64,000 nt of DNA from Coniella vitis. Lineage: Eukaryota; Ascomycota; Sordariomycetes; Diaporthales; Schizoparmaceae. Below the pieces are notes generated by a model. That model ran no database searches. It saw nothing but the letters and a program-made list of their open reading frames with translations, and was not told where the DNA came from. Shown here one piece after another: positions 54,928 through 64,000 of the stretch. A program made the translations under genes and the position numbers. Positions within the stretch are counted from its first letter, which is position 1, and each line of letters begins with the position of its first letter. The DNA lies in NCBI GenBank assembly GCA_011317545.1, contig WUJK01000001.1, positions 4,135,001 to 4,199,000 on the forward strand, written 5' to 3'.

Positions 54928-55967
54928 TCTGCCACTGTGACCGCCAGCAACCAGGCGCAAAGCCCGTCAACGACAGAAACAAGGACAACATGCAGCGAGA
55001 GACAGCCTGTCAGAGGCGCATTCATCGTGCTTGAGGGTCTGGATCGCAGCGGCAAAACGACACAGGCGGAGTTGTTGCGGGACAGACTGAGGAGGGAAGG
55101 TTATGTAGTTGAAGGGGCACGGTTTCCTGGTGTGTGATATGTTCATTCCTTTTTCGTCTTTCTTTGTGCCTTGTTTGTTTTTTTGTTTCTTCTTATCCTG
55201 TCCTCTAAGCTTGCGAAATCTTGCCTTAAAGGGGGAAGGGGGGACGAAAGAAAAAAAAGATAAACGACCATGCGTTTTGTATCGCGCATTCGCCCCTCAA
55301 TGCCTCTCCTTGTCTTAACAAAAAGGAAACGCTCATCTCATGGACACACACGCTCACACCCACATCAGACCGTACAACCCCGACCGGCCAAATCATAAAT
55401 ACATACCTCACTTCGTCCACTTCGACATCCGAACCCCTCCCCGACCAAGCAATCCACCTCCTCTTCACCGCCAACAGATGGGAAGCCGCCCCGCGCCTCA
55501 CCGCTCTCCTCAACACGCAGCAGACGACCGTCGTAAGCGACCGGTACTACTACTCGGGGATGGTCTACTCGGCCGCCAAGCGGAACCCCCTTCTGAGCCT
55601 CTCCTGGGCGCGGCAGCCGGAAGTGGGGCTCCCCCGGCCGGACCTGGTGGTGTTTTTGGACTTGGAAGGGGAGGAGGCGAGGCGGAGAGGGGGCTGGGGG
55701 GAGGAGAGATACGAGAGGGCGGAGATGCAGGAGCGGGTGAGAGAGGTGTTTTCGGGGCTGGCTGGGAAAAAGGACCGTGGTGGCGAGAAGGCTGAGCGTA
55801 GAGAGGGCGAGTACGAGGGCATGACGGAGGAGCGGGAGGACTTGGTGGTTGTCGACGCGGGTGGGAGTGTGGAGAGCGTTGCCGAGGAGGTGTGGAGGGT
55901 TGTTGAGAAGAGGATACGTGAGGTTCATGGCGGCGAGGTTGGCAGGGAGGTAAGGAGGGTCTCGTAG
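54922..55967 (+). CDS. Thymidylate kinase (dTMP kinase)
   Basis: Phosphorylates dTMP to dTDP for DNA synthesis. Two exons (54922-55129 and 55369-55967) join as GARFP-DRTTPTGQIINTYL for 268 aa; donor GTGTGT, acceptor ATCAG. The P-loop is FIVLEGLDRSGKTTQAELL. FPDRTTPTGQ is the dTMP-binding DR motif, and VVSDRYYYSGMVYSAAK is the second diagnostic motif. WARQPEVGLPRPDLVVFLDL and the lid-side segment RGGWGEERYE follow. The enzyme is longer than yeast Cdc8 because of a 30-residue N-terminus and a Glu/Arg-rich C-terminal half. Base composition changes sharply within exon 2: from about 55600 it is very rich in G on the sense strand. Start codon is immediately preceded by a 35-nt A run. Confidence 0.93.
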
Positions 55968-56603
55968 AGGCGGTGCTCTTGTTTTGGTGTGGTAGTCCAG
56001 CTAGCATTAAATTCATCCAGGCCCTCGAAGGAGCCACAGATTGATGGCGTCTTGCCTTTAAAGGGTGTTGAAACTGATATCAGTTCACAAACAGTGTTCC
56101 CATGTCACCACAAGATCTTTTTTTTTTCCCTCAACTGTCGAAGTAGCCTCATCAAAGACTAAATGTATTAACAAATACCAATATGCATGTTAAAATATCA
56201 TGACGACGGGGCATGGTGAATGCCAATTGTGCAAAAGTGTACTTTGTATGCGACGCCGTCCGACCAACCATCCATTCGTCCATCCGTCCATCATCGAATT
56301 TCCTTGTTAAACCCCGCCCTGAACGCCATACCATATGCTAAGTTGAAACCCAGAATGCTCATGCGTCGAACAAAAACGATAGTCTTTGGGTGGTATCGCT
56401 TCCCCATCTACCTCTTTTGATAATGAGTTGATCATTTTTCCTCTTCCGCCAATCCGTGTATGTCTTTTTATAAGGCTTTTTTTTCTTTTAGTCTCGAAAT
56501 CCTCTGGCGTAAACATACGATACTACACCAATGCGTTGGTGAGGTATAGGGCGCCCAACAAGAGATGAAGAAGATAGTACAACGATTATCGTTCTTGATT
56601 CCG
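55968..56603. other. Intergenic between convergent genes
   Basis: 636 bp, AT-rich, with two 3' ends and a CCATCCATTCGTCCATCCGTCCATC-like tetranucleotide array near 56269-56293. No coding signal. Confidence 0.45.
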
Positions 56604-57668
56604 TTACCTGTTGATGCCAATCAGGTTCAAGAACTCCATTCTCGTCTTTTCTTTGCGCTCAAAACAGCCCAACACGCAGCTTGTGATGGTGCTCGTGGTC
56701 GTCTTTTCAACGCCGCGCATCACCATGCACAGATGGCTCGACTCCATGACGACGGCGACGCCCTGCGGGTTGAGGATCTCCATGATGGCGTTGGCCACCT
56801 CCTTTGTCAAGCGTTCTTGGATCTGAAGACGGCGCGCAAACAGCTCTGCGATGCGGGGCAGTTTCGATATTCCAATGACGTTCTTGTCGGGAATGTAGCC
56901 AATGTGCATCTATCCACGCAGCCCCGCAGCGTGTCAGCGCAAAGTTCCTGAGGGGAATATTCATAGAACCAGACGATACAAAAGAGGACTGACCTTGCCA
57001 GTAAAAGGCACCAAATGATGCTCACACATGCTAAACACCTCAATGTCCTTGACAATAACCATTTCATTGTGGCCCTCTTCGAAGATGGCTCCATTCACGA
57101 TATCCCGCACGTTTTGCTGGTAGCCCTTGGTCAAAAAGAGCATCGCCTTGGCATACCGCGACGGCGTCGCCAGCAGACCCTCGCGATCGACATCCTCGCC
57201 CACGCACTCCAAGATGGTGCGCACAGCATCGCACATTTTCGCCAGGCGCTTGTCCGCCTGCTCCTGTGTCTCCTCGAGCCGCTCGCGCGTGCCCCGACTG
57301 GGCCGCGACAGACCGTCAAAGTCAATGACGGGGCTCGGCGACCGCGTCACAGTGCCGGCTTTGCTGCCGCCGCCGCCACTGCCGTCTACAGCGCCGCCCT
57401 CTTCGCGGATGGGAGCTATTTTGTTATTGTTGCTGTTGCCGCTGCTGTGCTTCGATCTCTTGGACTTCTTCTTGGGCTGGGGCTCAGGCACGTCGCGAGG
57501 GTCGCGGGCGGGCGCGCTGATGCTGCCGCGACGCTCATGGCCGCTGCTACCGCCGTTGAAGGTGGATTTGCTGTGGTGCTTGCGCTTCTTGGTCGAGGGT
57601 TCGTCGCCGGCGCTGTGGCGCTTGCGCCGGCTTGAGTCGGTGGAGCTGGTTGTGCTTGCTGCGTCCAT
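56604..57668 (-). CDS. GTP cyclohydrolase I
   Basis: Converts GTP to dihydroneopterin triphosphate, the first step of folate and tetrahydrobiopterin synthesis. Two exons (57668-56994 and 56909-56604) join as LVPFTGK-MHIGYIPDKNVI for 326 aa; donor GTCAGT, acceptor ATAG. The first 110 residues are basic, Ser-rich and disordered (SRRKRHSAGDEPSTKKRKHH, KKKSKRSKHSSGN), with nuclear-localisation-like clusters. The catalytic part has VREGLLATPSRYAKAMLFLT-like sequence (DVDREGLLATPSRYAKAM), the zinc-binding Cys/His in FSMCEHHLVPF and SHLCMVMRGV, and the closing block VLGCFERKEKTRMEFLNLI. All zinc ligands (Cys, His, Cys) are present. The frame is open upstream of the Met at 57668, but the next Met lies in sequence that looks like 5' UTR with an intron. 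Confidence 0.95.
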
Positions 57669-59011
57669 GACTGCTGAGAAGGACGGGAGGGACAAACGAT
57701 AATAGTAATAATGATAACAATAATAATAGTGGGAGGGAGACTTTCTCGGGCAAGAAGGAAGTGGAAATGGTAGTAGCAAGGCGGACAGACACAAGGGCGA
57801 AAGAAGTAGTCGAGTAGGAGCTGCAATCAAATGGCAGAAGATTAGCAAAGTCGCAAAGGCAAATGAGAGAGACAAAGCGGAGCCAGGTGAGAAAGGTCAG
57901 GGTCTACCTCGCTCTAAATCACTGCTAGTCGAGCAAGAGGTGGTGTTCGACTCATGTAAGAGAAATTCAGATCGAGCCAACAGGCGCAAGCGCAACGGCG
58001 GAGGGGTGGATTGGGGAGGTGGAGTTCTAGCGGAAAGCAATGGCGAGAGAAGGCTGCTGGTCGGCTTTTGAGGACCAGGTCAGAGGCTTATATATGTAGT
58101 CAACCTTGCTATGGTGATTGCCGAATCATTGCAGTCCTGCGACGAAACCCATCGTCCTGGCGCAGGTCAAGGGGAGAGGCGCGAAGGAGAGAGAAAAAAA
58201 AAAAAAAAAAGAAAAAAGTCGCCGAGGCTGGAGCCGATACGGCGGGCGGCAACGGGCGAGTGGGTGCTGGGGTTCCGTTCCTGCATCGGCCTGTTGAAGG
58301 CGCAGAAGCTCCCCACCAACCGTCGCTAACTGGGGCGGGGTCCAGCAGTTGCCTGTAGTGTGTGCTACGGGGGTGCTGCACCGGGGGCTACAGCGGGCTA
58401 CAGCGGACCATAGCGGGAGCGGGAGCCAACCGTCCCCATCTTTGCAAAGGTCGGCCAACAAGACTACTATGTATGTACAAAGAGCAACCTAGGCAACCCG
58501 CATGTGATTGTTTTCTAGCAAAAAGCATACACGCCAACTTTGATTCTCATTTTGTCAGTTATTTATCGAGTAGCACAATACATCGAGTTTGGACAATTGA
58601 ACATTTTAATGGCACAATAAGCCCTAGAACTCATTGTCCAGGCGGCCCGTTGCATACCAAGTACTGGGATTCCGCGTGACGTTCGATAAGCTGATAAGCT
58701 GATAAGATATTGAGTACTAGTATGTACATAGCACGTACCTGGACTACACAGTACTTAGGTACTTACTGCCATTCCGGGCCCGACGTCAACTGCAACGCCA
58801 ATGCGCCAACGCGCCTGCAGCCGTTCACCTCTTTTCCTCCCAAAACTCCAACGCAGTCTTCAGATACCAAGCGCCATCTCACCCGACACACCCGCGAGCC
58901 CTTCGATCTCCCACACTTACAGAACGCGCAACCATTGGTTCGAGCCATCTGCAAGCATACACACACTTTCCACCAAAGCGCGCCGTGCAGTTGCGCACCG
59001 CCATCATCAAG
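57669..59011. promoter_or_regulatory. Divergent promoter region, GTP cyclohydrolase I / TAF11
   Basis: 1.34 kb between divergent start codons. Near the cyclohydrolase start there is a TAATAATAA-type repeat (57699-57730). An A-run (58195-58210) and a TAC-rich cluster with TAGTATGTACATAG (58718-58731) and GTACTTAGGTACTTAC (58750-58766) follow. Leader DNA before TAF11 is C-rich. No coding exon is supported. Confidence 0.5.
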
Positions 59012-60179
59012 ATGAGCTCTCCACCCTACTCAAGCCAGACCTCGCCGCCTGCCCACTCGCCGCCATATCCCGCCCATGCTCAGCTTCCCAACAACACCTC
59101 TTCCTCCAACCGGAAACGTGCCGCTGGAGACGCGGGACCTTCGCCTGCCCTCAAGCGCCGCAAGCCATCCACCATGTCCGTCGCCTCAACCAGCTCCGCT
59201 CACCCCCTGCGCCAAACCTCGTTTCCGCCCGAAGAATCGCCCTTTGATGCTCGATCCCCCAGTGTTGGGCCAATCGACAACGCCGATAACGTTAGTATGA
59301 TATCCGGCTCAGCCGTCTCAGTCACAGGCGGCAGCAGCAGCCGCGTCCCTAAGAAGCGAGGCAGGAAGAGCAAGGCCGACAAGGCGCGTGAAGCCGCAGA
59401 AAAGGAAGGCACGCCAAGCGTGGTTGGCGGAAGAGCCATGACTGTCACCAGTGGCAGGAGTGGGGCTGGCGGTGCGCGGAGTGCTGTTGACGGTGAAGGC
59501 CCGGACGACGACGAGGAGGATGAAAAGGACATCAAGGCCAAGATGGGCGTCGCCCAATTTGAGCGAAGCAGAGAGGAGCGCGAAGAAGAGAAGCGGCTGC
59601 GGTTCATGCTTGTGCAACAGATGGATGCAGATCAAGCCGAGAGATACGAAATGTGGCACGCCGCCAAGCTGACCGAGGCCACAGTCCGAAGGGTTCGTTG
59701 CTGCGGCTAAACAGTCCGTATTAGATGCAAAGCATTAGAACTAACGTGCCTTCCAGATTGTCAATGCCACAGTCTCTCAGTCTGTTCCAGCCAATGTCTG
59801 CAAAGCCATGCAATCGGTTGCCAAGGTCTTTGTGGGAGACTTGATCGAGGCATCGCGCAAGGTGCAGTCAGAGTGGGTGGCCAAGACGGACGAGCCGCAA
59901 GCTGAGCCTGGCGTCAAATACCCAGGGTGGCCCTACGAAGAAGACGAGCGTGTTGAGGAAACCCAAGACGGTCGGCCACGATCCATTCACCCCAAGGTTA
60001 AGCCTAAGGAGCCCCTGCGCGGTGCTCTGCGGCCCGATCATGTCCGCGAGGCGTGGAGACGCTACAGAAACGGCGCCGAGGGCGGCAATGTCGGCAATCT
60101 TGGCCTCTGGCATAAACAACAGAGCAGTGGTGTCGAGCGTTTTGGCGTTCGGACTGGTGGCCGGCGTCTTTTCAAGTAA
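59012..60179 (+). CDS. TAF11: TFIID subunit TAF11
   Basis: Histone-fold subunit of TFIID that pairs with TAF13. Two exons (59012-59692 and 59757-60179) join as LTEATVRR-IVNATVSQSV for 367 aa; the donor is GTTCGT, a weak form, and the acceptor is CCAG. The N-terminal 180 residues are Ser/Pro-rich with basic clusters (KRRKPS, KKRGRKSKADKAREA) and an acidic patch. The histone fold (about residues 195-275) reads RLRFMLVQQMDADQAERYEM, WHAAKLTEATVRRIVNATVS, QSVPANVCKAMQSVAKVFVG and DLIEASRKVQ. The C-terminus keeps LRPDHVREAWRRY, the conserved closing block of the TAF11 family, followed by a Gly-rich tail. The upstream frame is open to a TTG nine codons earlier, so the ATG was chosen. Confidence 0.94.
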
Positions 60180-60723
60180 AGCGAAGTCTGTCGCTGCTTG
60201 AGTCTGAGTATTCTGTCGAGCTTACGTTGAATCGGCACAAGCTCGTCATGGGCGTTTCGGATTTGGACGGGGCCTGGCCCGTTGTATCCATATCTGGTAC
60301 TCACTGCAAGCAGAGCTATGCCAGATGACTTGATATGATAATTGAATGATACCCCAGCAGCCCGCCGGTAACTATGGACTGGCCCTTGTTCACACCTGCT
60401 ACAATCATGATGCAAAATATACTGATGATCGTAGACCTTGTCTACGTTTGAACAACAGACGTGGTCGGTATCCTCCGCTTTGTCCATGAGGCAACATTTG
60501 TAGGCTTGTCAAGGGGATCGTTACACCTGGTAGGCTGGCCAAGTCCACGCTGTTTCATGTATCTCAAGCTTATCACAAAGTAATGGAGATCAACTCTGAT
60601 GGAGACGATATCAGTAAGTTCTACTTGTTATTCATGCTATTAGCCTTGCCATCAAGACTGAGATCTTGTTCTATCTACAGGGTGGTACTGCTCTGGCTCA
60701 TCCGTCATCCATAGCCTCAGCGC
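60180..60723. other. Intergenic between convergent genes
   Basis: 544 bp with two 3' ends. No coding or structural signal recognised. Confidence 0.45.
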
Positions 60724-62029
60724 TTATATCAGTATCTCGTCTGCCTTGGCCGTCGCAGGCTTCCTTCCAACCATCAGGAACATGGGCGTAAACAGCCTTT
60801 CCTTGCCCCCCAGGACCAAAGCCTCTGCCGCTTTCGAAAGACTGTCGCCCGTCTTCTTGGTTCCCGGCGGCGCCAACCTCAGCGTCTCGAGCGTGCCCAT
60901 GAAGCCGTGCGCCAACCAGCGTCCGATTCTCGTCATGCGAAAGGTGCCCATTACATCCCAGAGGTTATTCGCATACCGCCACCCACTGCCATCGAGCGGC
61001 CAGTACCACGGCGCCAGATCCTCGCCATTGACGAAGCGCTCTGCCAAGTCCTCGGCCTCCAGCAGCTCGAAACCCGCAGCCTTCATGGCCGCGAGCGCAT
61101 CCTCCGCCTTGACCATGTTTGCGATGCCATCGCCTTGCTCAATGTCCAGCCTGCATTTGCGATGGTGCAAATTCTCGTTATCGTACCGGTCGGTCATGAC
61201 CCACTCGTACACGCCAAACACACCCCCAGGCTTCAACACCTTGTAAATCTGGCTGTACACCCCCTCCAGGCTCGGCGCATGCACCGTCGCCTCAATGGCA
61301 TACACGGCGTCAAACGTCTCCTCCTCAAAGGGCAGCTGCATGAAATCGCCCACGACAAACCGGCAGCGGCCCGCGAGCCCGTCCTGCGCCGCGTAGCGCG
61401 TCGCGCGCTGCACCTGGTACTCGTTGATGGTGATGCCCGTGATGTGGGCGCCCGTGAACTTGGCAATCTCGCGCGCGGGGCCGCCCACGCCGCAGCCGAC
61501 GTCGAGCACGCGCATCCGGGGCCGGATGCCGATCATGTGGGCGAGGTAGTGCTCGTGGCGGGCAATGGCGGCGGCAAAGGACTCGCGGGCGCCGAAGCGG
61601 CAAAAGTGGAAGGACTGGCACCATCCGTACTCGTAAAAGTCGGTGGCGAGGTTGTAGTATTGGCGGGTGAGGGAGGCGTAGTCTTTTGTGCGGCTCTGTA
61701 GGTTGGTTTTTTCTTGGTTAGCGAAGTTGAGGTGGATGGATGGATGGATGGATGATGGGCGTGGGTAGAGACAGCAAACAGCAATCACAACATGGTCAGA
61801 AGTTGGTAATCGAAATACGTAGACAACGTACAGCTCGGGTTTCTTCCGTCTCATCCTTGGCTTCTTTGTTATCCCAGTGCTGGAAATACTCATCCACTGC
61901 CACCTGCTGCGCCTCCTTGTCCTTTTTCAGCATGGCCGAGAAGCCCGCCTCCGTCTCGGCGGTGCGCTTGTGCATGATGTTTTCAAACGTCATTTCCCCC
62001 GCCAGAGCGACTTCTTGACCTGGTGCCAT
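60724..62029 (-). CDS. ERG6: Sterol 24-C-methyltransferase
   Basis: Methylates the sterol side chain at C-24 with S-adenosylmethionine in ergosterol synthesis, at the ER and lipid droplets. Two exons (62029-61832 and 61695-60724) join as DETEETRA-SRTKDYASLTRQYYNLA for 389 aa; donor GTACGT, acceptor ACAG. The signature region is intact: YYNLATDFYEYGWCQSFHFC, ARHEHYLAHMIGIRPRMRVL, the SAM motif DVGCGVGGPAREIAKFTGAH, TGITINEYQVQRA, the Glu-rich strand AIEATVHAP, and LKPGGVFGVYEWVMTDRYD. The C-terminal sterol-binding part ends TPMFLMVGRKPATAKADEILI. YGWCQSFHF has Cys where yeast has Ser. Length matches the family. A TATGGATGGATGG-like array lies in the intron (about 61735-61755). Confidence 0.96.
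61735..61755 (+). repeat. (GGAT)n microsatellite in ERG6 intron
   Basis: Five GGAT units within the 136-bp intron of the Erg6 gene. Confidence 0.8.
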
Positions 62030-64000
62030 GGTTGTATGTATGCAAGAAAAAAGAATGACGGTCTGTTTGAGAGTATTTGGTTTGTGCTTTCGCTTGGTGG
62101 TTCGGTTCTTGTCGTAAAAGAACCTTTGGGCGAGGTTTCAGGCGGTGTGGGAAGAAGAAAAAGAGAAAGACGACAGATGGAGAGCCGGGCTCAGTATTAC
62201 AGTAGACTCTTTGTCAAGACGAAAAGACGGTGGTCAGGATGGTATGCAATGCTGAATAATAACGAGAGTCAACATCTGATATGAGGAAGTTCACCCTTTT
62301 CCTTATATATATACCTTCACAGACGAGCCGCCCTCATCGTGGTGTGTGAATCCGGATACGGGCGGAATTGGCCAATCGCGTGTAAGCAAAATGCGAATAC
62401 GCCAGAAACCCGAATACGAAGACCGGGCCCCAGGACAACAGCGTCCAGAAATGCCCAGCAGGAAAGTGCTTTGATGGATATTGAATCCAGCGAGGGATCG
62501 TATTTCAGGAGGTTTCGATTGGGATAATCTTGAGGTTTTCAGCAATCTATCCAGGCAGTAGGAACTGATATTTCTTCTTCTTTTCCCCCGATTTACTTGC
62601 CAATAGCTTCCCATTTTTGGTAGTTTTGGCTGCAGGCTCCAATCATCAAAGGTATGGGTTTGCCTGGGCCGCACTAATGACAATGCGGTAATTTTAGTAT
62701 ATAGGGAGCGCAGTTCTCTCACATCTTTGCGTCTGGAATACAATTTCCCTGAAGCTCGTTATCAATAGTCCCATCAAGTCCTCCAAGCTCACACAGGCTG
62801 GGCATTTATGGTTTATCCCGCAGGATTCAAGACCCGCTCACTCCTATTGTTGTGGGATTCCAGTGCACGCAACAGAGACTAGTTTTCTCAACGCAGTCTG
62901 ATGTACAAAGCTGTATTTTGTTTATCATTCTGTCTCTTTTTCTTCCTCTCTTCTTTCCTTTCCCCCTCTTATTTTCGAAATTATCATTGGATGTCAACAT
63001 GTGCTTTGTCTTCTCTATCTGCCCCCAAAGAGGGGTCATTGAATGTTGAATGTTACGTGTCAGTCTGAACTGGAACGCAGATACGCTGCCAACCCAGATG
63101 CACGTATACAAAAAAGAATGAGAGGATTATTTGACAAGAATCTGAGGCCTCTACGTACACGACTTGTAATGAACACCAGTCCATTCTACTCTGTCACCAG
63201 GCCACTAGTTATATTCGCATTAGACTGGCCGCCATACAGTCAGACGCTCAGATTATACGAGCAAGGCTGGACAAGCAAGTTCAAGAAACATGCATGTTAC
63301 ATCAGTTGATTTCACGATTTGTCGTATCTTTTCCCAACTGTTTTGTGAAGGGATAGCATCCAGTAAATCTGGAGACATCTTGGGATAAGTCTGCTTCAAC
63401 TCCTACAATTGTCCCCATGACAAGTTTGATTGAAGGTTCCTCGTAGAAAATGAAATTCACTTTTCTGGATAAATTTGCACCAAACGGATGCCTTCATCAT
63501 CTATCACCTGCGGACCGGCCAGGCTACATAAAATAGGTTCGTCAACATCCGGATATGAAGAATAAGTGACAGCCAAGAATGCAGCAACATGATAGATTTG
63601 AGAGGCTCGCATTTACGAACATTACTTTTGACGAAACACCAATACAATCTCACTGCCTGCCAGCAGAACGAATAGGCATCTATCTCTACCCAAGAATAGG
63701 CGCAGAAAGCCCTCAGTTGTTGTTACTTGTCCCACTCTCCCAAGCCATGATCACCTTGCATCATGTGGTCCATCCAGCCTTGGTACCTGACGTTAAGCGT
63801 TATTTGTTGTATGGTAGACGTAGTTCTGGATAACGTATCCCCGTGAAAAGACGATAAACATGTCTCATGGCATTGCAGCGCCACAGATCGCATTATCATC
63901 TCGTGACTGTCGAGTGAAGAAAAAAGAAAGAAAAAAAGAAGAAAAAAAGGCACGTCTTGTGTAAACAAGTGTGCACCATTTTAGTATTATAGTATAATCT
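62030..64000. other. ERG6 promoter and gene-free terminal stretch
   Basis: 1.97 kb. A TATATATATA run (about 62304-62313) lies 275 bp upstream of the Erg6 start. A pyrimidine tract (about 62930-62968) and a purine tract (63914-63949) are strand-asymmetric. The only long ORF (62303-62743, -) has no domain and overlaps promoter DNA. DNA is AT-richer than the rest of the window. No gene is supported. Confidence 0.5.

Noticed and set aside
58930..58950. Possible tRNA (B-box-like GGTTCGAGCC)
   Set aside because: Flanks do not form a clover-leaf; it lies in the TAF11 leader.
60907..61701. 264-codon ORF on the + strand
   Set aside because: Antisense of the Erg6 catalytic exon, kept open by codon bias.
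62303..62743. 146-codon ORF on the - strand
   Set aside because: No domain; lies in AT-rich DNA upstream of Erg6 with a TATA run at its end.

Overview
The window is nuclear DNA of a filamentous ascomycete, most likely a Sordariomycete and perhaps Hypocreales. Genes are monocistronic and lie on both strands. They carry short introns with GTRNGT-type donors and YAG acceptors, and they encode families typical of Pezizomycotina: a Zn2Cys6 regulator of the Fungal_trans_2 type, a Pth11/rhodopsin-like membrane protein, Erg6, a fungal PARP, and an FMP42-like transporter. Spacers contain pyrimidine-rich leaders and microsatellites. I see no bacterial operons, CRISPR arrays, tRNA or rRNA genes, or intact transposons. 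Exon coordinates were derived by hand from splice signals, and each multi-exon model was checked for preserved reading phase.

Layout. 1-14 kb: the 5' part of the Fe-S scaffold ATPase Cfd1 (-), a large disordered protein with adaptor-ear-like acidic Phe motifs (+), an FMP42/SLC43-type MFS carrier (+), a protein made of 15-bp/5-residue repeats plus a coiled coil (+), an F-box protein (-), and a PARP that lacks the N-terminal BRCT domain (+). 15-30 kb: an FAD phenol-hydroxylase-like monooxygenase (-), the decayed remains of a sugar transporter (+), a low-complexity ORF (+), myo-inositol oxygenase (-), a nine-exon Zn2Cys6 regulator (-), and divergently from it an alpha-glucoside/maltose-type permease (+). 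This stretch looks like a carbon-source utilisation neighbourhood.

30-50 kb: a secreted glycoprotein of unknown function (+), a type II membrane DUF5672-like glycosyltransferase candidate (+), a proline-rich protein (-), a small multi-pass membrane protein with an uncertain 3' end (-), a Mid2/WSC-like single-pass wall sensor candidate (+), a D-2-hydroxyacid dehydrogenase expanded by microsatellites (-), and a rhodopsin-domain membrane protein (+).

50-64 kb is a housekeeping block. It holds a protein with KEN-box and D-box motifs (+), thymidylate kinase behind a 35-nt poly(A) leader (+), GTP cyclohydrolase I (-), TAF11 of TFIID (+), and sterol 24-C-methyltransferase Erg6 (-). The last 1.97 kb shows no convincing gene.

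Points most worth a second look: the inositol oxygenase / regulator / relic transporter / permease neighbourhood; the Zn cluster split by a 29-nt micro-exon; the BRCT-less PARP; the candidate APC/C substrate next to thymidylate kinase; the poly(A) leader; the pentad-repeat protein; and a palindromic motif (core ACTATGTACATAGT) found repeatedly in spacers and not noticed in exons.
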